64,000 nucleotides of DNA from Rhodococcus zopfii NBRC 100606 = JCM 9919 (GTDB lineage Bacteria > Actinomycetota > Actinomycetes > Mycobacteriales > Mycobacteriaceae), in contig NZ_BCXI01000014.1 of assembly GCF_001895025.1 (NCBI RefSeq), forward strand, positions 62,001 to 126,000, read 5' to 3'. Shown here in pieces: positions 1-9,528 of this stretch; the stretch's first letter is position 1; each line of letters starts with the position of its first letter. The notes under the pieces are model-generated. The model was not told the origin of the DNA and did no database searches. It was given only the letters and a program-made list of their open reading frames with translations. A program made the translations under genes and the position numbers.

Positions 1-955
1 CGCGTCGGCCCAGTTCCTCGACCGGGTCCCGTTGCGTCGCGGGCAGCGGATGCTCATGGCCGCCCCCGCCTTCCACGGCACCGGCGTCTCCCAGATGGCC
101 ATGGCCCTGGCGCTCGGCCAGACGGTGATCATGCCACGCCGGTTCGATCCCCTCGAGACGCTGCGTCTTGTCGAGGCGGAACGAGCGAACGTGCTGGTCG
201 CGGTGCCCACGATGCTGCAGCGCATCCTCGACCTCGGCCCGGAGAAGATCGCGGAGTTCGACACCTCGAGCTTGAAGATCATCTTCGCCGCCGGGTCGGC
301 CCTGTCCCCCGACCTGTGCCGGCGCACGCGCGAATCGTTCGGCGACGTGCTGCACAACCTGTACGGGTCGACCGAGTGCGCGGTCGCGACGGTCGCAACC
401 CCGGAGGACCTGCGTCGCGCGCCCGGCACGGCCGGCCGGCCACCCGTGTCGTGCCGGGTGGAAATCCTCGACGACACGGGCAACGCCATCACCGAACCCG
501 GGGTCTCCGGGCGCATCTTCGCCGCGAGCGGGTTGAGTTTCGAGGGATACACGGACGGACGCGACAAGGAACGCGTCCGCGGAATGCTCTCGACCGGTGA
601 CGTCGGCCACTGGGACGCCGACGGATACCTGTTCGTCGACGGACGCGACGACGACATGATCGTCTCCGGCGGCGAGAACGTGTATCCGCTGGAGGTGGAG
701 AACCTGCTCGTCGAACGCGACGACGTACTCGATGCGGCGGTCGTCGGGGTCGAGGACGCCGAGTTCGGCGCCCGACTGCGGGCGTTCGTGGTCCCCGCGC
801 CCGAAGCAGCACGCGACGCCGAGGACATCAAGGCGTATGTCAAAGCGAACCTGGCGCGCTACAAGGTGCCACGCGAGGTGATCTTCCTCGACGAACTTCC
901 TCGCAACACGACGGGCAAGCTGCTGCGCCGTGTCCTGGTCGACATGGAGATCTGA
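1..955 (+). CDS. Acyl-CoA synthetase / AMP-dependent ligase, 3' part (5' end outside window)
   Basis: The reading frame is open from base 2 to the stop at 955, so this is the C-terminal part of an ANL-superfamily adenylate-forming enzyme that would activate a carboxylic (probably fatty) acid to its CoA thioester. Visible motifs are the YGSTE adenylate-binding loop, the STGD motif followed by the hinge region DGRDDDMIVSGGENVYP, and the C-terminal catalytic lysine in PRNTTGKLLRR. The P-loop-like core motif lies upstream of the window. The substrate cannot be inferred. It converges on the tRNA gene across a strong hairpin. Confidence 0.88.
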   Translation, partial: ASAQFLDRVPLRRGQRMLMAAPAFHGTGVSQMAMALALGQTVIMPRRFDPLETLRLVEAERANVLVAVPTMLQRILDLGPEKIAEFDTSSLKIIFAAGSALSPDLCRRTRESFGDVLHNLYGSTECAVATVATPEDLRRAPGTAGRPPVSCRVEILDDTGNAITEPGVSGRIFAASGLSFEGYTDGRDKERVRGMLSTGDVGHWDADGYLFVDGRDDDMIVSGGENVYPLEVENLLVERDDVLDAAVVGVEDAEFGARLRAFVVPAPEAARDAEDIKAYVKANLARYKVPREVIFLDELPRNTTGKLLRRVLVDMEI

Positions 956-1000
956 CCCGTCAACCGGTCGTCCGAGATCATACCGGCGCAGGCAAAAGGA

Positions 1001-1032
1001 AAGGCCGGCATCCGAATTCGAATGCCGGCCTT
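1001..1032. terminator. Hairpin terminator between acyl-CoA ligase and tRNA-fMet
   Basis: A perfect 11-bp inverted repeat (AAGGCCGGCAT pairing with ATGCCGGCCTT) encloses a 10-nt loop. It lies just 3' of both the plus-strand ligase gene and the minus-strand tRNA, so it probably terminates both. Confidence 0.75.
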
Positions 1033-1036
1033 CCGG

Positions 1037-1113
1037 TGGTAGCGGGGACAGGATTTGAACCTGCGACCTCTGGGTTATGAGCCCAGCGAGCTACCGAGCT
1101 GCTCCACCCCGCG
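1037..1113 (-). tRNA. Initiator tRNA-fMet (CAT anticodon)
   Basis: Read on the minus strand this folds as a 77-nt tRNA with encoded CCA. The anticodon is CAT, and the anticodon stem holds three consecutive G:C pairs (CTGGG paired with CCCAG), the hallmark of initiator tRNA. Acceptor position 1 is C and position 72 is T, an unpaired first position as expected of bacterial initiators. The T-loop reads GGTTCAAATCC. Terminator 3' and promoter 5' frame the gene. Confidence 0.95.
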
Positions 1114-1124
1114 TTGCAGAAACG

Positions 1125-1154
1125 AAGTTACACGAGCGTTTGAACGGAAAGCAA
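1125..1154 (-). promoter_or_regulatory. Candidate promoter of tRNA-fMet
   Basis: On the minus strand TTGCTT (1154-1149) and TAACTT (1130-1125) are separated by 18 nt, and the predicted start lies a few bases before the tRNA 5' end at 1113. This is a housekeeping-sigma-like arrangement. Inferred from motif and position only. Confidence 0.5.
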
Positions 1155-1269
1155 ATCGCCCGCATCGCAATCCCGGGCGAAGGGAATCTTCATCCGGTCA
1201 AGCCGAATCCCGGTTCCCGTCACCGGGGCCGCGGCGCCCTCCGCCGCGTGGCCGGGGCCACACGGAGGA

Positions 1270-1285
1270 CATGATTCATTTCACA
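1270..1285. promoter_or_regulatory. Weak CRP-like site upstream of rpf
   Basis: CATGA-N6-TCACA matches 8 of 10 defined positions of the CRP consensus TGTGA-N6-TCACA. Rpf genes in mycobacteria are known CRP targets, which makes the match worth noting, but one half-site is poor. Confidence 0.25.
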
Positions 1286-1317
1286 TAACGGGTGGGTAAC
1301 GGAACTGTGGATCTCGC

Positions 1318-2138
<821 letters not shown>

Positions 2139-2150
2139 CCGAACGCGACG

Positions 2151-2180
2151 AAGCCGGGCCCCGCAAGCGGGGCCCGGCTT
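2151..2180. terminator. Strong bidirectional hairpin terminator
   Basis: A near-perfect 30-nt palindrome, AAGCCGGGCCCCGC followed by its complement with almost no loop, sits between the convergent stops of rpf (2138) and the UPF0182 gene (2198). Confidence 0.8.
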
Positions 2181-2197
2181 CGTCGGTGTCGCTACGC

Positions 2198-5188
2198 TCA
2201 GCCGCCGGTTGCCTGGTAGGCATCGACCGCGCGCTGCACCCGTTCCAGAGCCCGACCGTAGGCGGCGAAGTCGCCGCTGCGCTGCGCAGTGCTCAGCTCG
2301 CTCAACGCGGCGTCGAGTTCGGTCACCGCCGCGGCCCGATCCGCCGGCACCGGAGCCGGTGCAGCCGGCTGCGGCTGCGGCTGCGGTGCGGTCCCTTGCG
2401 CCTGTTCGCCGGACGCACCGGAGTCCGCCGGTGCGGTCGGCGCCGATTCGCCGCCCGGTGCGGTGGCCGCATTGCCGACCCCGCCACCGAACACCTGATC
2501 CAGTGCTCCCGCCAGCGTCGGCGCGTAACCGATGCGGACACCGCCACCCTGTCCCGGCTCGCGGTAGCTCACCAGCACCCGCGACAGCTGCGGGAACGTC
2601 GACGTACTGCCACCGGTCGAATTGCGTTCGGTGTACATCGGCTGGACGTACAGGATGCCGCCCTCCGCGATGGGCAGGGTGAGCAGGTTGCCGTAGTGGA
2701 TCCGGTTCGATCTCTCGAGCAGAGTCCGTTCCGACGCCACCCGGGTATCGGAGATCATCGCGTTCTGCGTCTGCTCGGGACCGAACGTCTGCGTGTCGGT
2801 CGGCAACTGCAGGATCGTGAACTTTCCGTAGTCCTGCGGATCGGCGTCCACCGAGATGTACGCCGACAGGAACTGCCGGTTGTATCCGACCATCGCCGAG
2901 CTCAGCCGGAACGACGGCGCAGCCGTCTCCTCGTCACCGACGAGCACGTAGTACGGCGGCTGGTTGGCGTTCGTCTCGACCGTCGGATCCGACGGCACCG
3001 ACCAGAACGCGTTGTTGGTGAAGAACTCCCGCGGGTCGTCCACGTGGTACTTCGCGAGCATCTCGCGCTGCACCTTGAACAGGTCCTCGGGGTACCGGAA
3101 GTGCGAGCGCAACTCGTCGCTGACCTGGTCCTGCGGAGTGACCGCATCCGGGAACACACCCATCCACGCCTTCAGGACCGGATCCTGATCGTCGACCTGG
3201 TACAGGGTGACCGTGCCGTCGTACGCGTCGACAGTCGCCTTCACCGAGTTGCGGATGTAGGAGACTTCCTTCCGGGGCAGCAACCGGCCGGTGTTCTGGT
3301 CGATGCTGTCCTCGACGAGCCCCTCGAGGGAGCTGCGCTGCGCGTACGGGTAGTTGTCGAGCGTGGTGTACGCATCGACGATCCACACCATCCGTCCGTT
3401 CACCGCCGCCGGGTAGGCGTCGCCGTCGGCGGTCAGCCACGGCGCGACCTTGGTGACGCGGTCGCGGGGGTCGCGGTTGAACAGGATCTTCGAATCCTCG
3501 CCGATCGCGCCGGAGAACAGGATGTTGCGCTCGGCGTACTTCGCCGCGAACGCGAGCCGGTTGAACCAGTTGCCGATCGAGACACCACCGGACCCGTCGT
3601 AGGTGTACTTGTCGGTGTCGGTGTCGTATTCACGCGGACCGGAGTCGCCGGCCGCACCCACGATCGCGTAATCCGGATTTGCCTGTGCGATGACCTCACC
3701 GAAGTAGATCCGCGGCTGCTCGACCGGGATCACCTGGCTGTCCGATTTGAGCGAGGCGAGGTCGCTGACCATGTACACCGGGTAGCCGCTGTTGCTGTTG
3801 GCGGCTTCCTCCGCCGATTCGCTGGCGGCCGCATTGACTCGGTTCGCCGGTGCCGCGACCAGACCGTTGCCGTGCGTGTACACGGTGTGGCGGTTGATCC
3901 AGTCGGTCTGGTTGCCGGTCAGGCTCGACGGGGACAGCTCGCGGGCCGCGACGATGTAGTCCTCGACCCTGCCGTCCACGTTGTACCGGTCGATGTCGAG
4001 CGACTGCGGGAACCCGTAGAAGTTCTTGAGCTGCTGCTGCTGCGTGAACGTGCGCGGCAGCACGTTCGGGTCGAGCAGGCGCGTGTTCGCGATGGTCGTC
4101 AGGTCCGCGGGCACATTGCTCGGCGACGCGGTGCCGACCCCCGGGTAGTCCCGGTATTCGACCTTGTCGTCGGTGATGCCGTATGCCTCACGGGTTGCGG
4201 CGATGTTCCGTTCGATGAAGGGGGACTCCTTGTCCGCGGCGTTCGGGCGCACCGAGAACTGCTCGACCACCAACGGGTACACCGCGCCGACGAGGATCGA
4301 CGAGAGCACCAGCAGCGCGGTGGCCAGCGCCGGGATGCGCAGATCCCGCAGCACGATCGCCGCGAAGAAGGCGATCGCGCAGATGACCGCGATGGCCAGC
4401 AGGATGAGCTTCGCCGGCAGCACCGCGTGGATGTCGGTGTAGCCCGGACCGGTGAACGTCGGTTCCTTCCGGCCGCTCCACAGCAGCGTGTACCGGTCGA
4501 GCCAGTACGCGACCGCCTTGAGCGCGACGAACAGACCGGCGAGGACGGCGAGCTGGATCCGCGCGGCGCGGCTGACGTTGCCGCCGCGGCCGGCGAGCCG
4601 GATCCCGCCGAAGATGTAGTGGGTGACCAGGTTCGCGATGAGCGCCAGGATCACCGCCACGAACATCCAGTTCAGCAGGAACCGGTAGAACGGCAGGTCG
4701 AACGCGTAGAACCCGACATCGAGACCGAATTGCGGATCGACGGTGCCGAAGGAGCCGCCGTTGAAGAACATCTGCACGGTCACCCAGCTGGCCTGCGCGA
4801 CCAGGCCCGACAGCAGACCCAGCACGATCGGGATGCCGAGCCCGAACATGCGCATGCGGGTCATCACCGTGGTGCGATACCGAGCGACCGGGTCGCTGGG
4901 ACCGACCGTGGGCACGAACACCGGCCGCGATCGATAGGCCAGCAGCATCGCCAGCCACACGACGGCACCGACGAAGAGCGCGGCCACCAGGAACAGGACG
5001 ATGCGGGTCACCAGCACCTTGACGTACACGTCGCGGTAGTCGACCTCACCGAACCACAGCCAGTTGGTGTACGCGTCGACGAGCCGGGGACCGAGCAACA
5101 ACAAGGCCGCGACCACCAGCGCGAGGATCAGTAGAACCTTGCTACGTCTCGACAGGGTGGGTACCCCTGAGGGGGGCCTCATGCCCAC
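2198..5188 (-). CDS. UPF0182 family large membrane protein (Rv3193c-like)
   Basis: A 996-aa protein of the UPF0182 family. The N-terminal third holds about seven hydrophobic segments (first at about residues 17-40, others to about residue 330). The remaining roughly 600 residues look extracytoplasmic, ending in a low-complexity Pro/Gln/Ala linker and a short helical tail. Start is GTG 5188 or ATG 5182 (GTG-GGC-ATG). Function is unknown. The neighbouring PDZ-Lon protease and PPA1309 genes are conserved companions in mycobacteria. Confidence 0.9.
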   Translation of the reverse strand: MGMRPPSGVPTLSRRSKVLLILALVVAALLLLGPRLVDAYTNWLWFGEVDYRDVYVKVLVTRIVLFLVAALFVGAVVWLAMLLAYRSRPVFVPTVGPSDPVARYRTTVMTRMRMFGLGIPIVLGLLSGLVAQASWVTVQMFFNGGSFGTVDPQFGLDVGFYAFDLPFYRFLLNWMFVAVILALIANLVTHYIFGGIRLAGRGGNVSRAARIQLAVLAGLFVALKAVAYWLDRYTLLWSGRKEPTFTGPGYTDIHAVLPAKLILLAIAVICAIAFFAAIVLRDLRIPALATALLVLSSILVGAVYPLVVEQFSVRPNAADKESPFIERNIAATREAYGITDDKVEYRDYPGVGTASPSNVPADLTTIANTRLLDPNVLPRTFTQQQQLKNFYGFPQSLDIDRYNVDGRVEDYIVAARELSPSSLTGNQTDWINRHTVYTHGNGLVAAPANRVNAAASESAEEAANSNSGYPVYMVSDLASLKSDSQVIPVEQPRIYFGEVIAQANPDYAIVGAAGDSGPREYDTDTDKYTYDGSGGVSIGNWFNRLAFAAKYAERNILFSGAIGEDSKILFNRDPRDRVTKVAPWLTADGDAYPAAVNGRMVWIVDAYTTLDNYPYAQRSSLEGLVEDSIDQNTGRLLPRKEVSYIRNSVKATVDAYDGTVTLYQVDDQDPVLKAWMGVFPDAVTPQDQVSDELRSHFRYPEDLFKVQREMLAKYHVDDPREFFTNNAFWSVPSDPTVETNANQPPYYVLVGDEETAAPSFRLSSAMVGYNRQFLSAYISVDADPQDYGKFTILQLPTDTQTFGPEQTQNAMISDTRVASERTLLERSNRIHYGNLLTLPIAEGGILYVQPMYTERNSTGGSTSTFPQLSRVLVSYREPGQGGGVRIGYAPTLAGALDQVFGGGVGNAATAPGGESAPTAPADSGASGEQAQGTAPQPQPQPAAPAPVPADRAAAVTELDAALSELSTAQRSGDFAAYGRALERVQRAVDAYQATGG

Positions 5189-5363
5189 GTGTCACACTCC
5201 CAATTCTCCGGCGACGCGGATCACGCCGCAGTTGCTCGCCTCCGGCGGCTACCGGTGACCGTTTCGCCCCACTCTACGGAACGATCCGGCCCTGCCGCCG
5301 AACCGCCGAGCCCGGGACCGCCGTCCCGCGCGCCGCGGTTGCTCACGGTGCAAGGATAGGACG

Positions 5364-5966
5364 GTGAGTGAGCATCTTCCCGTCCCGTCCGAAGAAGGCC
5401 TGCGCCGCTGCGTCGGTGAGATCGTCGATTTCGTCGACGCCGACGGCTGGGGCCGTCCGCCGGTGATGTTCGCGCTGGTCCCGACCGTGCTGCTGGCGGC
5501 GGAGGAGCCGTCGCTCGGCGACCAGCTCGACCAGGGCAGCGAGTACACCCCGATCGAACAGGACGCCTTCCCCGACGATGTCGAGGGTGGCAGCCCGGCG
5601 CTCGACGAGTTCCTCGCGACGACCAGCTGGCCACCGTCGGTGGCCGGGTGCGTGCTCGTCCAGGAGATCGTGGTGTTGCCGCCGAGCGCCGAAACGGACC
5701 TCGACGACGCGCTCGTCCCGCGGCTGGCCGACGCGCACGCTGCGGACGAGGCGGCCCGGCACGCGGCGCACAGTCATCCCGAGCGGCGGGACGCGCGCCT
5801 GATCGCGGCGGTGCTGCGCGACGGGCCGTCACAATGCCTGCTGCAGCTGCGTCCCACCGACGACGACGATCCGTTCGCGGGAATCGAACTGCGCACCTAC
5901 GAGAACCTGGCGCCGAATCTGGTCGCCGCGCTGTACGCGACGCTCGAGCCCGGCGACGACGACTGA
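5364..5966 (+). CDS. PPA1309 family conserved protein
   Basis: A 200-aa acidic cytosolic protein without signal or membrane segments, recognised as the actinobacterial PPA1309 family by its N-terminal LRRCVGEIVDFVDADGWGRP and the central SWPPSVAGCVLVQEIVVLPP. The GTG at 5364 is the first in-frame start after the divergent UPF0182 promoter region. The stop lies 10 bp from that of the convergent PDZ-Lon gene. Biochemical role unknown. Confidence 0.75.
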   Translation: MSEHLPVPSEEGLRRCVGEIVDFVDADGWGRPPVMFALVPTVLLAAEEPSLGDQLDQGSEYTPIEQDAFPDDVEGGSPALDEFLATTSWPPSVAGCVLVQEIVVLPPSAETDLDDALVPRLADAHAADEAARHAAHSHPERRDARLIAAVLRDGPSQCLLQLRPTDDDDPFAGIELRTYENLAPNLVAALYATLEPGDDD

Positions 5967-5976
5967 CGCCCGGCCG

Positions 5977-7002
5977 TCAACCGCAGGTGGGTGCGTCGCC
6001 ACCCGCGGTGACGGCCGCGAGAGCGTCGATCGCGCCCGCGAGGGATTCGACGCGGATCAGCTGCAGACCGTCGGGGACGTCGGTGAGCGCCTCGGCGCAA
6101 TTGTCGGCGGGCACCAGGAAGACGGTGGCGCCGTCCTCGACCGCACCCTCGAGCTTGTGGGTGATGCCGCCGATCGGTCCGACTTTGCCGTCCGAATCGA
6201 TGGTGCCGGTGCCCGCGACGGCGAGCCCGCCGTTGAGCGGTCCGGGACTGAGCTTGTCGACGACGGCGAGGCTGAACATGAGGCCGGCCGAGGGTCCGCC
6301 GATGTCGGCGAGGTTGAACGTGACGGTGAAGGGCACCTCGGGCACCTCCTCGGTGGTGATCCCGAGATAGCCCTTGTCCGGGTCACCCGGACGTGACGCG
6401 ACGGTGACCTGCACAGCCTCGTCGACGCCGTCGCGGCGTACCTGCACATCCAGTTCCGTGCCCGGCGCGACCGCACCGACGGCGCGCTGCACGCTGCCGG
6501 CGGTGGTCACCTGTTCGCCCGCGACCGCGACGATCTGATCGCCCTCCCGGAACACTCCGGTGGCCGGTGCATCGTCGCCGACCTGCGCGACCCGTACGGT
6601 CACCGGCATGTCGAGGTGGTGCAGCGCGGCGAGTTCGGCGCTGCGTTCGGACTGCGTGAACATCTCCTGGTCGGCGGCGCGGACGTCGTCCTTGCTGACA
6701 TCCGGCGGGTACACGGTCTCGCGCGGAGCGAGCGCGTACCGGTCGCTGATCCACACCGTCAGAGCCTGCGCGAGCGTCAGCTGGTCGTTGACGCCGACCG
6801 TAGTCATCCGCAGCTGGCCGCTGGTCGCGTCGGGTTCGACGCCGTCGATCTGCACGACGGGCTTGCCGTCGGCCTCGCCGAGCGTGTCGAACGTCGGCCC
6901 CGGACCGAGCGCCACGTACGGAGCCTTCGTATTGGTGGCGATACCCGCCAGGCCCAGGAGGGGGATCAGCACCGCGAGCGGCGTCACGAAGCGTCGATTC
7001 AC
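5977..7002 (-). CDS. Membrane-anchored PDZ and Lon-type (S16) serine protease, Rv3194c-like
   Basis: A 341-aa protein with one N-terminal membrane segment (about residues 7-25), a PDZ domain (about 125-215) and a C-terminal S16 Lon proteolytic domain. The Ser-Lys dyad is visible as the serine of GGPSAGLMF and the lysine of GGITHKLEGA. It has no AAA+ module, so it probably acts on exported or membrane substrates independently of ATP. GTG start at 7002. It diverges from the zinc-metallopeptidase-like gene. Confidence 0.9.
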   Translation of the reverse strand: MNRRFVTPLAVLIPLLGLAGIATNTKAPYVALGPGPTFDTLGEADGKPVVQIDGVEPDATSGQLRMTTVGVNDQLTLAQALTVWISDRYALAPRETVYPPDVSKDDVRAADQEMFTQSERSAELAALHHLDMPVTVRVAQVGDDAPATGVFREGDQIVAVAGEQVTTAGSVQRAVGAVAPGTELDVQVRRDGVDEAVQVTVASRPGDPDKGYLGITTEEVPEVPFTVTFNLADIGGPSAGLMFSLAVVDKLSPGPLNGGLAVAGTGTIDSDGKVGPIGGITHKLEGAVEDGATVFLVPADNCAEALTDVPDGLQLIRVESLAGAIDALAAVTAGGDAPTCG

Positions 7003-7091
7003 CCGGCCCAGGGTAGCGGGCAGCCGATGTTCGCGATCAGCGTGATCACGGATGTCCGATCCCCACGCCGGCGCCTTGTACCGTTGAATAC

Positions 7092-8552
7092 ATGAGCGAC
7101 ACGCCTTTCGGATTCTCGAGCTCCGACGACGACCCGGACCGGAAGAAGGACGACAATTCCGGCACCGGCGGGTCCGGATCGGAGGGCGGCGCGTCCGGCG
7201 GCTTCCCGTTCGGTTTCGGGCTGCCCGGCGGCGCGAACCCGTTCGGCGGCGGCGACGCCGGTGCGAATCCGTTCGGGGCGCAGGGTTTCGACCCGTCGCA
7301 GTTCGGCCAGATGCTCTCCCAGTTCGGTCAGATGCTCAGCGGTATGGGCAGCGCGATGGGCACCGGCGGTTCCGGGCCGGTGAACTACGAGATTGCGATG
7401 AAGCTGGCCCGGCAGCAGGTCGGGTCGTTCACACCCGTCTCCTCCGGAGAAGCCGACGCGGTCCGCGACGCGGCGCATCTCGCCGAACTCTGGCTCGACG
7501 GCGCGACCACGCTCCCCGCGGGCGCGACCCGCACGGTCGCGTGGACGCCGGTCGAGTGGCTCGAGAACACCCTCGACACCTGGAAGCGGCTGTGCGATCC
7601 GGTGGCCGAGCAGGTCAACGGCATGTGGCTGCAGGGTCTGCCGGAGGAGGCCCGCACGATGGCGGGTCCGATGCTGGGCATGTTCGGTCAGATGGGCGGA
7701 CTCGCGTTCGGTTCTCAGCTGGGTCAGGCGCTCGGTCAGTTGTCGAAGGAGGTACTGACCTCCACCGACATCGGTCTGCCGCTCGGTCCGGCCGGGACCG
7801 CGGCGTTGCTGCCCGAGGCGGTGGGCAGGTTCGGGGAGGGTCTCGAACAGCCCGCGCAGGAGGTTCTGGTGTTCCTGGCCGCCCGTGAGGCGGCGCACCA
7901 CCGTCTCTACAGCCACGTGCCGTGGCTGCGGCAGCGGTTGCTCTCGACCGTCGAGGAGTACGCCCGCAATATTCGCATGGACTTCTCCGCCATCGAGGAT
8001 CTCGCGCAGGGCCTGGACCCGTCCGCGCTGACCGACCCGTCGAAGCTCCAGGAGATCCTCCAGCAGGGCGCCCTCGAACCGCAGACCACCCCGGAGCAGA
8101 AGCAGGCTCTCGAACGGCTCGAGACGCTGCTCGCCCTCGTCGAGGGCTGGGTCGAGACCGTGGTGTCGAATGCGCTCGGCGAGCGGCTGCCCGGAGCGTC
8201 GGCGCTGAGCGAGACCCTGCGGCGGCGCCGCGCCTCCGGTGGTCCCGCCGAGCAGACCTTCGCGACGCTGGTCGGCCTCGAACTGCGGCCGCGCAAGCTG
8301 CGGGAAGCCGCGGCGCTGTGGCGCACCCTCACCGAGCAGGCCGGCGCGGAAGCGCGGGACAAGGTGTGGGCCCATCCGGATCTGCTGCCCGATGCGTCCG
8401 ATCTGGACAGCCCGGCCGGGTTCGTCGATCGGATGCTCGGCGGCGACACCGGGGTGTTCGACGATCCGATCGCTCAGCTGCGGGCCGTCGAGGAACGCGA
8501 ACGCGCGGAGAGGGAGAAGGGCGACGGGGTCGATCCCGACGAATCGGCCTAG
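7092..8552 (+). CDS. Zinc-dependent metallopeptidase-like protein (DUF2342 family, Rv3195-like)
   Basis: A 486-aa protein with a Gly/Phe/Asn-rich low-complexity N terminus (repeats of NPFG and QFGQMLS, residues 1-95) and a conserved C-terminal helical domain. The family is annotated as a zinc-dependent metalloprotease or putative hydrolase; the likely metal site is AAREAAHHRLYSHVPWLRQ (about residues 262-280), whose EAAHH replaces the canonical HExxH. ATG 7092. It is followed by the cyclodehydratase-like and UbiB-type genes on the same strand. Activity is not established from sequence. Confidence 0.78.
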   Translation: MSDTPFGFSSSDDDPDRKKDDNSGTGGSGSEGGASGGFPFGFGLPGGANPFGGGDAGANPFGAQGFDPSQFGQMLSQFGQMLSGMGSAMGTGGSGPVNYEIAMKLARQQVGSFTPVSSGEADAVRDAAHLAELWLDGATTLPAGATRTVAWTPVEWLENTLDTWKRLCDPVAEQVNGMWLQGLPEEARTMAGPMLGMFGQMGGLAFGSQLGQALGQLSKEVLTSTDIGLPLGPAGTAALLPEAVGRFGEGLEQPAQEVLVFLAAREAAHHRLYSHVPWLRQRLLSTVEEYARNIRMDFSAIEDLAQGLDPSALTDPSKLQEILQQGALEPQTTPEQKQALERLETLLALVEGWVETVVSNALGERLPGASALSETLRRRRASGGPAEQTFATLVGLELRPRKLREAAALWRTLTEQAGAEARDKVWAHPDLLPDASDLDSPAGFVDRMLGGDTGVFDDPIAQLRAVEERERAEREKGDGVDPDESA

Positions 8553-8646
8553 CACCCTGTTTCCGCAGGCAGCAGCAGATTTCGCCCTGTGGATAACTCG
8601 GTGATCGAGGGCGGCGCCGGACGATGCGGCTGTCAGGCTCGACGTC

Positions 8647-9528
8647 ATGACGTCGACATCTGCGCACACGTCCGGCCCCGCCCTCGACCACTGCCTCGAG
8701 CTGCTGCGCCGCCCGGACGGCACCGTCCAGCTCGGATGGGGACCGGACACCGGTGCTCTGGTGGTTCCACCGGAGGGCATCGATGCGTTCGATCTGCTCA
8801 CCGTGCTGCGGATGCTCGACGGCCGTCACCCGCGTGAGAGGGTCCTCGCCCGCATCACCGAGCGCGGCGTGGATGCCGCCGCGGTCGACGCGATCCTCGA
8901 CGAGCTCGTCTCGTACGGGGCACTGCGGGATCCCGCGCGCACCGGCTCGGACACCACCGTGGAACCGCGAGTGCGTATCCACGGCGACGGACCGCTCGCC
9001 GATGCGATCGCCGCGCACCTGGGGGTGTCCTCGGTGCGGGTGTCCCGGTCCGGTTCGTATCCGCAGACCAGCGATGTCGCGGCGTGGAACGTGCAGTGTG
9101 TGCTCCTCACCGACGATCTGACCCCGGATCCGCACCTCGTCGTGGATCTGATGCGGCACCGGATCCCGCACCTGCCGGTCCGGCTCCGCGACGGTCGCGG
9201 TGTCGTCGGACCGTTCGTCGTGCCCGGCCGGACCAGTTGCCTGCGCTGCGCGGACCTGGCCCGCACCGATCTCGACCCGGCGTGGCCGCACCTCGCAGCC
9301 CAGCTGTGGGGCCGGGTCGGTCGCGCCGACCCCGCCGTCGTCCTGGCGACCGCGGCGGTCGCGGTGGGACAGATCGATGCTGCCGCGACCGGCCGTCCGG
9401 AGAACGCGCCGCTCCTGGTCGACCGCACGCTCGAGGTGGACCTCGACGCACACCGGTTCACGACACGCCGCTGGTTCTGGCATCCACGGTGTACGTGCAC
9501 ACCGGCGACGGGTGCGGGTCGGGCATGA
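8647..9528 (+). CDS. Orphan TOMM-cyclodehydratase-like (E1-like, ThiF-related) protein, Rv3196-like
   Basis: A 293-aa protein. The N-terminal 95 residues look like a winged-helix RiPP-recognition-type module (GIDAFDLLTVLRMLDGRHPRE). The C-terminal half carries GPFVVPGRTSCLRCADLART followed by DPAWP, the block typical of cyclodehydratase partner proteins of azoline-forming peptides. The CxxC at LRC plus a terminal HPRCTCTP pair could bind zinc. No YcaO protein or precursor peptide is nearby, so the job is unknown. Its stop overlaps the kinase start by 4 nt (ATGA), implying translational coupling. Confidence 0.7.
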   Translation: MTSTSAHTSGPALDHCLELLRRPDGTVQLGWGPDTGALVVPPEGIDAFDLLTVLRMLDGRHPRERVLARITERGVDAAAVDAILDELVSYGALRDPARTGSDTTVEPRVRIHGDGPLADAIAAHLGVSSVRVSRSGSYPQTSDVAAWNVQCVLLTDDLTPDPHLVVDLMRHRIPHLPVRLRDGRGVVGPFVVPGRTSCLRCADLARTDLDPAWPHLAAQLWGRVGRADPAVVLATAAVAVGQIDAAATGRPENAPLLVDRTLEVDLDAHRFTTRRWFWHPRCTCTPATGAGRA